A DNA stretch of 64,000 nucleotides from assembly GCA_039111635.1 (NCBI GenBank), contig JBCAQO010000003.1, positions 1,612,001-1,676,000 on the forward strand, given 5' to 3'. Positions 21,520 to 35,053 of the stretch are shown in pieces. Position 1 is the first letter of the stretch. Each line of letters begins with the position of its first letter. The DNA comes from Heterobasidion occidentale. Taxonomy: Eukaryota > Basidiomycota > Agaricomycetes > Russulales > Bondarzewiaceae. The notes under the pieces are model-generated. The model saw only the letters and a list, made by a program, of their open reading frames with translations, did no database searches and was not told where the DNA came from. A program made the position numbers and the translations under genes.

Positions 21520-24500
21520 CTATCCTGACCTCGCCTTCAACAGCTTCATGAGTGCATCCAACTGAGCTTTGACCTCGTAGATTTCTTTGGTTAAGGTGGC
21601 CTCAGTCGACTGCGACAACGACAACCGCCATATCAGTAATATATCCTTCACATCTGTACAACTGATTGGTACATGCTCACCTGCTGCGTATCCGGAAACG
21701 CCTTGATCAGCTCGGAGAAAGGTACCTTGCTGATTGCATATCCTTCATCCACGTCCTCTTCGTCGACTTCTGGGTCACGAATGGCAGGGCTGTCCTCCTC
21801 TTCAAAGGATCCGTTCATGAAATCGTTCATCCACTTGAACTTTGCGTTCCCCCGTGTCGATTCGTACAGCGCAATTATCGAAAGTGGGATGAAAAATAGA
21901 ACGGACATGACATATCGATTGAGCTATTGGTCATATGAGCATACAATAAGTCCTGTATTGCAGAATGAAAAGAGAAAAGATATTATCACCGTGGCATATG
22001 CAGAAGAACTGAGGAATAATCTTTAGAAGGATTAGTCCCGCGCCCGACGTGCGAAAAATGTTTGGTGCTTACTCAAAAGGCGCAATGAACGGGGTCTCAA
22101 TGAGGTTGAAGGGCGCGGGATAAACAAACGAATCTGGCGTCCTGATTAACGAAACTGTTTTGCCGGCAAAGTAGGCCAGGAACTCCGCCTCTGCATCTTC
22201 AACCACCTGATAAATTTATATCGTTAGGAAAGCGTCGACGATAATGGAAGAGTCGCTGACATCTGAGTATGCGGAGGAGAACAGAGAAATCAAGACATTG
22301 AGCAAGACGATCGCTGTCACCACATTCCAGCTGAACATGATCAGCCATTGCATAGATGTAGATTTTTATGCTCAACTCACAGATAAAAGAGCAGAAGTCC
22401 CGCTGGGCTACGATATATGACCGATATATCTGTCAGTCAAAAAAAACCTTTTTCTTGCCTTGTGTATATGTTACCTAAAAGCAAAGCGCTCGTAGTCAGG
22501 TGCCCTAGGATATATGATGGTGAGTTTGTGGTAATCCTTCAGGAGAACAGACACATACTGTAGCAGTGACTGGACCATGACATTGATGACCTGTTCGTGA
22601 AATATTAGATATTAGCGAATTTAGGTCTCGTTAGTGCTCCTGACTTACTGTCATGACAGATTCAGTCTGTCCATCGGCAGCATCGAGAGCGTAGAGGCCT
22701 TGCAGAAAGCCGATCCCTAGCACAGAAAGCAGCTACAACGGCAAATGAGTCGACATCTATTGACTGGTTGCAGAACGATGTACCGCGAAGAAAATGCCTG
22801 ATTCACGGAGCATGCGAGCAATACAAATTTGCATTGTGCCGATGTACCTAGATATTTTGAAGAGGGATCAAATTGATAAAAGGAGGTAAAGTCACTGCTC
22901 ACGCACTTGTAGCCATCAAACACAGTGATAAGCTCTGTTTTGAAATCAGCCTCCCACACTTGACAAAATCAGCGCATGCTCAACTCATCCTACAAGGCAA
23001 GAAAAATGTATAAGGTAATGGCATTGAGTTTACAAATGAACACTTACCAGATGAAAGGCGCCACATAACTGAGGACTTGGAAGCTTCGCACACGGAGAGT
23101 ATCACCATGATTGGCTGTTGCCAGTCCAGTGATCCGAAGGACAAAGGCAGTTGTCAAGAGGCCATCGGTAACGAAAGAAACAAAGTTCCAGAAGCTGAAA
23201 GCACGGAAAGTAGCAAAGTGAAGCAATTTATATATCTACATGAGAATCCAGGTGAGCGGCCTGATTTCAGATGCAGTATAAAAATTACCTTATGCCCATC
23301 TGATCCGTGATACGGTATCAGTGTTTTGATACTTGTCGTATTTTAGAGTGACGACTGACCTTCTAATACGAAGGCAAAAGACATCGTGTATAAGATGATC
23401 TCCCATATGTCTAGGTGACGGTGAAAAGGGTCAAATGGATCAAGCGGCTCCTGGACTGCATGGGGCTGATTAACATGGATGATTGAAGGAGTTAGAAAGC
23501 GGCAAACCGGCTTGTGAGTAAACTGCGAGAAAAAAGAGCCATACGACCATGCGCAGCCCATTTTGATACCTGAAAAGCATATATGTTCAGGTTACTGAAC
23601 AGGATTCAATGTTTCTCACCGTGGAACAGCCAGTCGGGATGGGTTGAGATGCCCCCAAAACGAGTGTTCAGTGAGTTGATCAAAGGGCACATCTGGCAGT
23701 TTACAATTGATATGTGTATCGTCGATGGTATTTGAGCGCTTACAATCGATGTCACTAAACTTGTTGTTCTTCTGGACCAAGTCTCCTCGCCATAGAGAAT
23801 CTACAACTACATCAACGCTTCAGAGATGGAGAGCGTGTGATTATTCAACTTAGAGACAGACCATCCTGAGCCTCGCTGGATGACAAAAAAATAGTACTAC
23901 GCAATATGTTCAGTCATTGCGGGGGTTGTTCAAATATTGGGGAAACATACCAATGAGAGTCGATAGCAATCTCCAGAGCGCTTGACATTTCTATGTCACC
24001 ATCTGGCTGACGATGCTTGAACCGAGTCGACATGAGAGTTGTCAACTTCTCTCGGGGAGCTTGATGTACAACTTTGCGGGCAAGGGCCTCGCATGCAGCG
24101 GCTAAGAGCATACTCTCAAATTGGGGACATTGTGAAAGACGATTGAATAGCGTGCTTGGTTACCTCGTCCACGATTCTCGCCATAGTCTGCTGGATTTCG
24201 GTTTGCTTCAAGCATGAATTCATGACGGGCTCTGAGAAGACAATAAGGGAGCTAATACAGAGTTAATAATCGGTAGGTGAAGGAACACTCAGAAATACAT
24301 CGATAAGTGTTCAAATATGCTCACAGCTTCGACGAAGTCTCCGGCAGCCGCAATGTACGCAGATATGACCTGAGGGGTAATGACCCTGCTTGTTGGATCG
24401 TTTATTGCGTCAGGGGAGACTTCAAGTGGTAACAAGGTAAGAGTTAGTGACTTGAGGCGCTTTATGAGCCCTGTAGGGTCAAGGTCAGCCAGGCATTATC

Positions 24501-24603
24501 TTGTGAGTGTTGTCGACTTACTGGCAAGGGTTCCTGGCGAGGGCAGTATGGATTTGACAGAAGTGGCCGAAGCATTTTCGTCAGCAACAAAGTTATTGGA
24601 CAT
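21520..24603 (-). CDS. YVC1-like vacuolar TRP cation channel
   Basis: Multi-pass cation channel of the fungal TRP (Yvc1) type, which releases calcium from the vacuole. More than ten small exons are spread over 3 kb. Readable parts in order are MSNNFVADENASATSVKSIL, PLEVSPDAINDPTSRVITPQ, VISAYIAAAGDFVEA, HEFMLEANRNPADYGENRGR, ALARKVVHQAPREKL, an EIAIDSHW block, several hydrophobic segments between 22100 and 23560, the juxtamembrane FFIPLSIIALYESTRGNAKF and an acidic cytosolic stretch (EEEDSPAIRDPEVDEEDVDE). The tail ends as a coiled coil (LTKEIYEVKAQLDALMKLLK) and stops at 21520. The N-terminal ITPQVISAY...AAAGDFVEA region is what marks the Agaricomycete Yvc1 group. The exact exon map was not worked out in full. 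Confidence 0.8.
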
Positions 24604-24788
24604 TTATAAGGATTAAATATCCTGAAGATGAAAAGAGGACGATATGAAGACGCTTTGTGTGCACAGTGCAGCCTTGGTTAACTTCAACGCTCAGGTCTAT
24701 GCAAACCGTGACAGTTCCGAAAACGGCAATACGTCATAGACCGCGTTATTTACCGCTGTTTATCAGCATCTTGTTACACACAGCCAAT
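24604..24788. promoter_or_regulatory. Shared promoter of the TRP channel and ARPC3 genes
   Basis: Divergent start codons lie 185 bases apart. I see no strong TATA box; general housekeeping-type promoter assumed. Confidence 0.4.
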
Positions 24789-25508
24789 ATGCCTGTGAGC
24801 AGTCTACGTTCTCAACATACCCAGTCAGATCGCTGATCTCTGAAGACTGCAGGCGTACCATTCTGCATTGAATGAGGAGCCCGATGTCCGACAAGTCGGC
24901 AATGTTTCTATCCTTCCGATCAACACAAGAATCCGTGGACCAGCACCTGTCACGGGTAGGATATCTTGTCTTGTAGCTCATGTCCAGTCGCACTTATGCA
25001 ACGCCGTTTCCTCTACAGTAAACTCAGCACAAGGAGATATCATCGACGAAACGCTTGATCTCTTTCGTGCCAACTCCCTCTTCCGCAACTTCGAGATCAA
25101 GGGGCCGGCCGACCGCCTGCTCATCATCCTTATCCTCTTCATCTCAGATTGTCTCGCGAAGCTTGGAAGCTCGCGTACTACTCCTTCACAGCTCGAAGCG
25201 ACGAAAACACTCAACACCCTTGCAGTGGACAGCTTCCCCATTCCTGGCGATGCTCATTTCCCATTGAATTCGCACTACGCTCCGCCAGGCAGCCGCCCTG
25301 ATGCCGGTAAGTAGTCATCTTGATTCTCCTCGATTTTCATATGAAACAGAAGGATGTAGATTACCTCCGCCAATATTTGACGCAGGTACGCCAGGAGCTT
25401 GCTGCAAGGTTGGTCGAGCGCCTCTACGCAGACGGCACCGGCAAGCCTAGCAAGTGGTGGATGTCCTTCCAGAAGAGACGTTTCATGAACAGAAGTTTGG
25501 GGTCGTAA
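24789..25508 (+). CDS. ARC18: Arp2/3 complex subunit 3 (p21-Arc)
   Basis: Subunit of the Arp2/3 complex, which nucleates branched actin at endocytic sites and hyphal tips. A mini first exon encodes only Met-Pro, then an intron; the joined start reads MPAYHSALNEEPDVRQVGNV, the conserved ARPC3 N terminus. It continues SILPINTRIRGPAP, DIIDETLDLFRANSLFRNFE, IKGPADRLLIILILFISDCL and FPIPGDAHFPLNSHYAPPGS, ending with a helix VDYLRQYLTQVRQELAARLV and KPSKWWMSFQKRRFMNRSLG. Length about 185 residues, typical for the family. Convergent with NOB1. Confidence 0.95.
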
Positions 25509-25665
25509 ATCGAATAATCAAACAGCAGTGTACAACAATCATAATACACCTTCCCATGCCTTCGCTGTACAAGGCGTCCTATCTATCTCCCCGAGATGAA
25601 CTTACCTCTTTCGAGGCAAGTTTGCCATTTTGGTTGAATGCAACAACAAGAAACGACCACACCAT

Positions 25666-27321
25666 TCACTTGTGATGCTTTCGTTCATTTGGATTTTTCC
25701 GCCCATACCCAATAGCGGGCATATCATCCTTCCGCCCCTTAGGTGTGCGTCCCTTCCCACTCGCACCAGCACTGATGATATCAGGTATCCAATCGGGATC
25801 CATCCAGTTTCCAACGTTGAGGCCACTGTTTCCCCCGTTCAACAACGCCCCACTCAACATCTTCTTTTCGTCCCGCAGACGCTTTGAGTTGGCCTGCTTT
25901 TTTGCCCTCATATATTCCGTCTGATCCTCACGCAAGATCAATCCTTCTCCGTTGCCCGTCTTGGCTGACCCAGGTTTTGGTTTGGGGATGGAATATATTG
26001 TTCCACGAGTTTTATATTGAAAGTTCTTCTTGAGATGAACTTGCATGGTAGGTGCATCCGAAGATGCTTTCGGAGATGAGATAGTGACAGATGCTCGGAG
26101 GAGAGTGGGATTGCCACATGAGGGGCAGAACTTTTTCGACGAGTCTTTACATATTCTGTGAAAACAAGACGCAACTTTCAGAAGTCGCATACGGGAGAGA
26201 TCGATAGAGACTCACTTGAAGCAAGCATGACACCGTAGGACCCAAGTCTTCACCTTCTCGATCTTCTTTCCTTCAACACCTACTAGATCCAACGACATCT
26301 GTAGCAGCACGTTTTGCATAGCGAAATCGGCTGTCATGCAGCCAACAAGTATTTTCTCCTTTGCCTTACCCTTTCCTGATCCAGAGGGAGTAAGGCCCAG
26401 AGCGCGGGATTTGTGGACAGTGACATTGGAGGGCGTGATCCACTCCCCTTCGCCATCGTCGTCGTCCGAGGGATCGTCGAAGATGGGAGCAGGTGAGCTG
26501 GTGGGTTGAGAAGAGAGGGGTGCGGAGGGTGATGAAGAGGGGTGGTCGCTCGTGGAAGGTATCAGATTGTCTGGTGAGGCTGCGACATCCTTGTTCTCAT
26601 CGGTTGGATGCAGCTCAACATCGAGCGGTTCTCTTTCCACCATATCCTCTTCTACGACGGGGTCATCACTTCCTATATCAAGATCACTTCCCTCATTTGA
26701 CGGTTCTTGGTCGTCACCGCTTTGCGACGGATCAGTAAGGGAAAGCTGCTCAACAGCCGTCGGGTCGATCTCTTGAACAGGAGGTTGGGTATTGTTACTA
26801 TCTCCAGAAGTTTCGCTCACTGGCAGGTCCGTAGCAGCAGAGGCATCGGACGGGTTAAGCTGTTGGCAATGTCTCGTCGATAATAATAATGCAGAGAACA
26901 AGATGTTGTGTACCTTTTCTGCAAGGATCTGCTCATCCTGCCGTTTTCTCTCCTGGACATCGAGAGCATAAGTTAGAGCAAGGACAGCCAAATCGGCAGT
27001 CGAAAGAACGGAATAATCTCCGGTCTTCTTTGCGAACTGGATGACTGTTCGAACAATTTAACAACGAAGAGAATCTCCAGGATGACTTTATGACACACCA
27101 TGGGCCAAAGATGCAGCATCTGGAGACTTGATCTCTACCCGCACACCAGTGGACAAGCCTAGTCTTTCGAAATGCTCTCTTGCCCGTTTATCCTTTAACT
27201 CGTCCAAGACATGTGGGACCGTCAGGTATGTTTCGGCTAATCCTCGAAGAGGTGATAACGAGAGGAGGGGCCCGGCATCCAATACGAGATATTTACAAGC
27301 TGCGTTCGATGAGGATGCCAT
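25666..27321 (-). CDS. NOB1: rRNA-processing endonuclease Nob1
   Basis: PIN-domain endonuclease that cuts 20S pre-rRNA at site D to form mature 18S rRNA in cytosolic pre-40S particles. The PIN domain begins YLVLDAGPLLSLSPLRGLAE, with the conserved Asp of the active site, and includes VPHVLDELKDKRAREHFERL and the later TADLAVLALTY with the second catalytic Asp. A long acidic, Ser-rich linker follows (IDPTAVEQLSLTDPSQSGDD and on). The Nob1 zinc ribbon reads LRCHACFK, intron, ICKDSSKKFCPSCGNPTLLR, giving CxxC and CxxC. The tail has QYKTRGTIYSIPKPKPG, NWMDPDWIPDII and ends in NPNERKHHK. At least five exons. MASSSNAACKYLVLDAG is the chosen start. Divergent from LEU2. Confidence 0.94.
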
Positions 27322-27697
27322 TGGAGTGTATTGCTGCAGATTGTTGCACAAAGTCGAGCTGCAATTTTGGGAATAGACATGGTCCATGGACCGGTCCAAC
27401 CAATTTAGCATGAGCTTTCACTCCGGGCATCTGGCGACAGCCCGTCGCTGCACCGTCACTATTAATACGCAGCTCGATATTTTTGAATCGTCTGAGATGC
27501 ACGCAAAACCAGACTAATATTGTGATGATAGAAGTTGAGAGGGAAATTCCATTGCTGTTCATGCAGCAAGACCGAAATATCCATCGGCCGTTTCCACCAT
27601 CGGCCGAGGTTGTCAGCACTGACGGTATAACTGGCACAAGCAGCATGCGCATGAGTCCTTCCTGTCTTCACACCATCGTCCTGCCTAGTTCTCCAAA
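27322..27697. promoter_or_regulatory. Intergenic region between NOB1 and LEU2
   Basis: The divergent start codons are 376 bases apart. I see no clear TATA box and no obvious Leu3-type CCGGNNCCGG site, so regulation cannot be read from the sequence. Confidence 0.4.
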
Positions 27698-29074
<1,377 letters not shown>

Positions 29075-29228
29075 ATGATGTAATGATTTTACACTGAATT
29101 GTTGTACAACTGTATCTTACTCTCAGCAGGCCAAATTCATCGAGTTGCGTGGGGAGGATAGGAGCTGACTGGTCACACCCACTTTCAGAACATTGCCACA
29201 CTTTGGCCACCTTGAGAGAAGAACCCTG

Positions 29229-29236
29229 TATAAATA
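29229..29236 (+). promoter_or_regulatory. TATA box of the M24 peptidase-like gene
   Basis: TATAAATA lies 90 bases before the start codon at 29326, a normal spacing for a fungal core promoter. Confidence 0.55.
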
Positions 29237-29325
29237 GACAAGCAGACAAGGGCGTATTTTTAGAACAACCAAGGCACGCGGATGTTCCAAGAGCTTCTGA
29301 AATAGCATGGGAAAGCTAAAGGGAC

Positions 29326-30851
29326 ATGTTCTTTCATCTCGCTGTGATCTTCTCGGTGCTGTGCAGCAGCATACTTGGGCAACTACACCCTACAAAGCCC
29401 GCACAATACCAACAGCTTCCCAAGCTCAGGGAGCGAGCACGGATCCAAGACGAATGGAGAGATGAAAGGATAGCAGGGATCCCGAGCCTGCTCCAAAAAT
29501 ATGGGATCGATGCCTGGCTGGTAGGTCACGAACACACCGTTCTCCATCAATTTGGGCTGGGACGTGAACACATGATGATGGGCAGATGAGCCAAAGGGAG
29601 TACGCGGAAGACACGATCTGGTGGTCGGTCAAGGACGCGACGACACATGCTCCTCATCGCCGCACAGTGGTGCTCTTCCACACCAACACCTCCACGCTCC
29701 GCGGAGGGCCAAACCCGCTCACATGGGTTGACAATACAGGCCAAGTCTGGCCCGAGCTGCGCGCCGTCTTACGAGACTTCGATCCACGGCGCATCGCCCT
29801 CAACATCGACCGAAACATCGCATTCGGAGGCGGTCTGCATGTCGGCGAGCTCGAAGTCCCCAAGGAAGAACTGGGCGAGGAATGGATGGCGAAGACAGTG
29901 AATGAGCCGATGCTCGGAATTGAGTTTGTGGCGAAACGAGTTCCGGGGCAGATCGCCTACTACCGGCTAATGATGGAGACCATCTGGGCGATGCTGGAGG
30001 AAGGCTTCAGTGAGCGGACCATCGTCGTCAATGCTACGACCACAGTTGTAGGTCCTCACCTCTAATCGATGCCAAAAACGGATAATCAATCGATATGGGC
30101 TCGCGATTCAGGACATGGAATGGTGGTTCTTGGAAAAAATGCAAGAACAAAACGTCTCCCACTGGGCACACCCCCGCGTCTCTGTCCTCACCCCCGAATC
30201 ATTTCCAGGCTGGGACGGCACCGACGACGTCATCCAGGAAGGTGACCTCCTGCACATCGATTTTGGAATGACCGCGATGGGCATGAACACTGACACGCAG
30301 CACATGGCATACGTCCTGCGCTCGAGCGCGGGCGAGACAGAGCCGCCGCCGGGCCTCAAGGCAGGGCTACAGAAGAGCAATCGCATGATGGACATCGTGC
30401 TCCAGACGATGCGGTCCGGTCTGACGGGCAATGAAGTGTTGAGCATCTGTTTAGCGCAAATGAAGAAGGAAGGCATTGAAGGCCAGATCTATTCGCATCC
30501 CATAGGGGACTGGGGACACGCGCCTGGTGCGGTCATGGGTGCGTGATACCTGCATAATGTCAATACGTCACGGCCTGACACTCTCCAGGGTTCACAAACC
30601 TCCCAGCATACGTGCCCGTACTCGGCGAGCTTCCCATCCTTCCCGATACATACTACAGCATAGAGCTGTATGCCTACCATTTTGTCCCCGAGCGAAACGA
30701 GACACTGCGCTTTCGACAGGAAGAGAACGTGTATTGGGTCGAGGAGAAGAAAGGGTGGGAGTTCGTCTACGGGCGACAAGAGAAATTTCATTTGATCGAC
30801 AGTGCTCGGAGTGCCGTTCGAAGTTTTCCTGTGCTCAACATTCAGCAGTAA
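29326..30851 (+). CDS. Secreted M24 (creatinase/aminopeptidase P fold) metallopeptidase-like protein
   Basis: The first 19 residues (MFFHLAVIFSVLCSSILGQ) form a signal peptide, so the product is likely secreted or vacuolar. The N-terminal creatinase-like domain includes RIQDEWRDERIAGIPSLLQK, spliced to MSQREYAEDTIWWSVKDATT, and VLFHTNTSTLRGGPNPLTWV. The M24 domain carries metal ligands of the expected pattern: two Asp in HIDFGMTAMGMNTDTQHMAY, His in HPIGDWGHAPGAVMG, Glu in YYSIELYAYHFVPERNETLR and Glu in FRQEENVYWVEEKKGWEF. Because the ligands are kept, activity as an Xaa-Pro-type aminopeptidase is plausible. Four exons, roughly 460 residues. Its end is 233 bases from the convergent VPS17 gene. 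Confidence 0.84.
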
Positions 30852-31083
30852 ATGTCAACTTAGCTTATGAGCAGAGTCATCGAAAAAGCTGCCTGCTATA
30901 TGCTAGAGATTATGTAGCGTATGCGCCATTGAATCCACATTAAAACACAACAAACAGGATATTCCATTGCTCCAGAAACCAGTCCGAAACGTACGCGATC
31001 TGCATGTACTAAAAACCAAAATTATCTTGTTGTATGATTAGCCCGCAGATATGAATACATATCAAGGCGAGGTTGACCACACC

Positions 31084-33358
31084 TTAAAACATATTGGCAA
31101 GTTTGCTGGCCGCCTCCCTAGCGTCCAATCTCGGCCGAGTCGGTACCCGCACCGACGCAGACATAAAAGTCGGCCGCGCCTGTCCTAGCGGGTCAAGCCC
31201 GTCCGAATGCGATGCCATTCCGTTCGACGTCGCGGGTCGCGCGACGATGTCCGCCAGCGGAGATGCCATGGCCCCAGGTCTGGAGAGCGGGTCGTCCGGC
31301 AAAGGCGGGCCTTGTGCTGAGGCCGACTGAGGGCCGGAAGGCACGGACGGGGAGGACATGGTGGGTTTGACAAACATGGACTTGGTTCCATCCACAAAAC
31401 GACCGCCGAGCGGCGGTTCAGTGCTGCGTATAGGGGCGGGCGAGGGGGCAATACCCGAAGCTGTCGGAGGCGCCGCGAACGCCGGTCGCTGTAGCGGTGG
31501 CTGCTGCTGCTGTGATGAAACGAAGGATTTGGACGACCCGGCGCCGGGGGATTGTGGTGGAAGTGGGGTTGAGCTCAAACTTGAGCGCCCCGAGAGGTAG
31601 GGCGACGCGACGCCGGAGGGCAGGCCGGTTACCCCCGGCGAGAATGGGCTGGCGGTATGGGTGCGGTCCAAGGTCGACGGGACAGGGGCAGGGTCGATGC
31701 GGGGCTGTGGCTTGGCGCTATAGTCTTCCAGTGGAGGGACGATCAGCGGCCGGGGCGCGCCATTCGGCTTAGGGGGCGCTTTCGCGTTGGCATTGTTGAT
31801 GTCGGGTCGAAGCGACTCCAGCTCGCGCAGGACCTGACGCTCGTACATGATAGCGGATCGTGTATGCTCGATCAGTGCCGTTGTAATGTCGTCAGTCACC
31901 AACTGTTTGTGCGTTTGCAAAGAGCGGTGTAGGTTTTGGGATATGCCCTCTGCACGCCTAGCAAGGATCTGCTCATACTTGTTTGCCTTGCCATGACAGC
32001 AGGCATTCAATGTTGTGATTTTTAAACTTGTTTCGAAAGACTGAACGCACCTCTTCCATGTCCTCCAACGCCTCGTCGACCTTCTCAGGCCGGATATTGG
32101 CACTCGCCTTTAGTCGTTCGATGTGCCGCCGCTTCGATATCGCCGACTTCACAGCAGATTGATACTCCTCCAGGACAGCCGTCCGCTGTTGGAGCGTTTC
32201 CTTGGCTGATCGAGCGTTGAGACCTTGATAGCCGAGGGAGTCGCTCAGAATGACGCATTCACTGATGGCTTGCGCCTGGTCGAGGTCAGCGAGGCTGTGC
32301 CATGTTCGGCCAAGCTTGCGCATCGCGCTCCCAATGGGCGGATGTGCCTCCGTCGTCGCGATATTGACCAATTTGTTGCCCATTTCGGCGTGGGCGAGCG
32401 CCAGAGCTGTCGCGTGCATAAGAATAAGTTCGGTCCCGAATAACGATGCGCAGGCGGACAGCCAAGAGGGCAAAATATGGCCACTAACTTTTTCGCGACT
32501 TGGACACCTTGTCGAGCGCCTTGGCCGCGTCGAAGAACTGTCCCTCCAGCCTCGTCAGCTCAAACCGGGCGCGCTGCAGCTCCTCGTCCTCGTCGGGGAC
32601 GTGACGCCGGATGAGCCCGAATCCGGACGACGTCTTCCGCCTCGGACGCGGCGTCGGCTGGTAGCCGAAGTCGCTTTCGATGAACGAGCGCAATTCCTCG
32701 TCGTGAAGTAGTATGGGGTCGTTGCAGACACGCGACAGCCAGCGTTGGAGCATGATGCGGACGAGCCGGTCGTCCTCCTCGTCTGTCGGTGCGGAGGTCT
32801 GGGCGAGGGGGAGGGCGGGGACGATCGTCTGGGGGTTGTTGTGTATGATCGTGTCGTAGAACTGCTGGAACTCGAGGTACGAGCGCGAGACATTGCGATA
32901 GGTGGTGCCCGTGAAGTTGGAGAGGTTCGTCTTAGGGGAGAACATGGCGGTCAGAGATGCTGATGGCCAAAGCGGCGGCGTCGTTCGCGCGAGAACGGGA
33001 GCAGGCGTCTAGTACTCGCCTGTGCATCGAGCTTGACGAGGATATCCCGCCTGTTCCTGTCGAGCCCCGTGATCCTGACCTTGAGGTAAGGTTCAGGCTT
33101 CTCGTAGCTCACGCCATTGGAGCTAACGTTCTGGCGGGGCGATATGAGGCCAGGCTCGGGCTGCCCGTATATTTGTGGCTCCTTGCCATAGAGGCCCGAG
33201 GTGGACAGCTTGTCTGGTGTTCGAGGGAGCGGGGAGGGTGCGCGACGCAGATTGGGGACGGGGGAGTTGGGCGGGTGCGGGGTGGTCGGCCATGGGGGAG
33301 TGACTGCGCCATCACCTCTGTCGTCGGCGAAGCCAGAGACGAGGGGATCGTACATCAT
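31084..33358 (-). CDS. VPS17: Vps17-like PX-BAR sorting nexin (retromer)
   Basis: Subunit of the retromer coat that pairs with Vps5 for endosome-to-Golgi recycling. After a disordered Pro-rich start (MMYDPLVSGFADDRGDGAVT), the PX domain reads YLKVRITGLDRNRRDILVKL, then TNLSNFTGTTYRNVSRSYLE, QFYDTIIHNNPQTIVPALPL and VCNDPILLHDEELRSFIESD. It lacks the basic RRY motif of PI3P-binding PX domains, as yeast Vps17 does. The BAR helices follow: LTRLEGQFFDAAKALDKVSK, AHAEMGNKLVNIATTEAHPP, LGYQGLNARSAKETLQQRTA and KSAISKRRHIERLKASANIR. The C-terminal 220 residues are Pro/Ser-rich with a short Gln run. Three introns. The ATG pair at 33358 is the first good start; the frame is open further up without an ATG. 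Confidence 0.85.
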
Positions 33359-33586
33359 GATTGCGGCTGAGGAGGTCGACGAGGACGGTGTGGACGAAGA
33401 GGAGAGGAAGGTTCGCGTCACGCCGGCGAGGCTCGGCGTGCGAAACAAGGCAACACATCCCCGTTGACTAAAACCCGAAATGCAATAAATATTGGAATAA
33501 ATCGTCTAAGTTAGCTTAATAGTAGTAATGCACAAGCAGCCGCAGAATACATCCAAGGACGGTCAGAATACAAGGGCGCGCCATCG

Positions 33587-35053
33587 TCAGCGTGCCCTCT
33601 CTGGGAAAAGTGGCAGCATGTGTCCCATCCGCAACACTTTCGTCCGCAGGTACTTTTCCAAGTCCTCCCCGTGAACCGCATCCCCGCCCACCATCGTCGC
33701 CCCCGCCGTCCTCTCCCCTCCGTCTAACACACTGTCGACACCGGCCACGTGCGGCGATGACGACGCCTGCTGCTGTCCCTTCTGCCAACTCCGCGGGACC
33801 ATTGGCACGCGATCTACCACCCTCAGCCCTTCCTTTTCGAGCGCTCGGACTTTGTCTGGGTTGTTTGTCAACAACCTCACCCCCTCTCCCGTCTCCGACC
33901 CCAATCCGAGGTCACGCAGGATCGCAATCGCGATCTCGTACCCTCGCTCGTCGGCCTTGTGCCCAAGAAGTAGGTTCGCCGTCACGGTGTCGTGCCCGAG
34001 ATCTTGCAGATTGTACGCGCGGATTTTCGACAACAGGCCAATCCCGCGGCCTTCCTGACGCATGTATACGACAACGCCACGCCCCGGTATTTGTTGAGGG
34101 TGCCCGGACGGACTAGACGAATGCAAGGGGATCGGCTGCGACATGAGTCGAATCGCTTCGTCGAGCTGCTCACCGCAGTCACAGCGCATGCTGCCTATGG
34201 TCTCTCCCGTAAAGCACTCGGAGTGGATCCGGATGAGAGGGGGTGGAATGGCATCGTTGGGACGGGGAGGCGGATGAGATGTGGGCGGAGAGACTACGCG
34301 CGAGTGGGGAGACAGTCGTCCAACGTAGGCGCCGCGGGTAAGCCTGTCCATGTCTGTCTCAGACTGGCTCCAGACCGCGTCGAGGGAGTGACTTCGGATG
34401 GGAGGAGCGGACACGGAGAACTTGGCGTCCGAAAGTTGCGCCGGATCGACGACAATTGCGAGATGTTCTTTGGTATCCTGATTATTATGGTAGAGGTGAA
34501 GGAACGCGAGCCCGTGGGGAGTGGGTATACGAGTGCGAGCCATGCACGTCACCTGGACTTCCTCCGAGGGGCGGAAGGCTGGCGGAGAAGGGAGGGACGG
34601 AAGGGCAGTAGACTGTGAAGGTGCACGGTCTCGTTTCGGGCCGGCGAGGGGTATGTTTTCGGCAGACTGTAATGGCTGACCTGCGAGAGCGTTCTCCTTG
34701 TCCTCAGACCTGAGACGCAGATGGCGCGGCGCCTGCCTGCTGACATACTTGAAGCGCGGCGCCTGGTGGGTGACGCCCGCAGGCTCTCCCTTCCACTTGG
34801 TCCAGTCCCAGGAGCCCTCTGCTTTGGGAAGCATGACACCGGGGAAAAAGTCATGGTGGTAGTGATTCCGGGTGACATTGGGACCAGAGGCTGCGGTGGC
34901 AGCGAGTAGGAGAGGGTCAAGCTCTGCGTCTCGTCGCCTGAAACCTGCCTTTACGTCGGGAAGCTCAAGGCCGGTGAGTGCGTCGAGGAGAGCGAGGTCG
35001 GAGTCGATCTGGAGACCGTTGTCAGTGCGCGCGAGGAAAGTCGTATGGGCCAT
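33587..35053 (-). CDS. RIB1: GTP cyclohydrolase II
   Basis: First committed step of riboflavin synthesis: GTP to 2,5-diamino-6-ribosylamino-4(3H)-pyrimidinone 5'-phosphate, formate and diphosphate. One uninterrupted exon of 488 residues, unusual among these intron-rich neighbours. The enzyme core has the zinc site and catalytic block HSECFTGETIGSMRCDCGEQ, the GTP-binding RQEGRGIGLLSKIRAYNLQD, GHDTVTANLLLGHKADERGY and VRLLTNNPDKVRALEKEGL. The first 170 residues are an extension with FPGVMLPKAEGSWDWTKWKG that is not part of the bacterial enzyme. A loop insert with PPPRPNDAIPPPLIRIH precedes the zinc site. No DHBP synthase domain is fused, as in other fungi. It ends 228 bases from the start of VPS17 on the same strand. 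Confidence 0.95.
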   Translation of the reverse strand: MAHTTFLARTDNGLQIDSDLALLDALTGLELPDVKAGFRRRDAELDPLLLAATAASGPNVTRNHYHHDFFPGVMLPKAEGSWDWTKWKGEPAGVTHQAPRFKYVSRQAPRHLRLRSEDKENALAGQPLQSAENIPLAGPKRDRAPSQSTALPSLPSPPAFRPSEEVQVTCMARTRIPTPHGLAFLHLYHNNQDTKEHLAIVVDPAQLSDAKFSVSAPPIRSHSLDAVWSQSETDMDRLTRGAYVGRLSPHSRVVSPPTSHPPPRPNDAIPPPLIRIHSECFTGETIGSMRCDCGEQLDEAIRLMSQPIPLHSSSPSGHPQQIPGRGVVVYMRQEGRGIGLLSKIRAYNLQDLGHDTVTANLLLGHKADERGYEIAIAILRDLGLGSETGEGVRLLTNNPDKVRALEKEGLRVVDRVPMVPRSWQKGQQQASSSPHVAGVDSVLDGGERTAGATMVGGDAVHGEDLEKYLRTKVLRMGHMLPLFPERAR

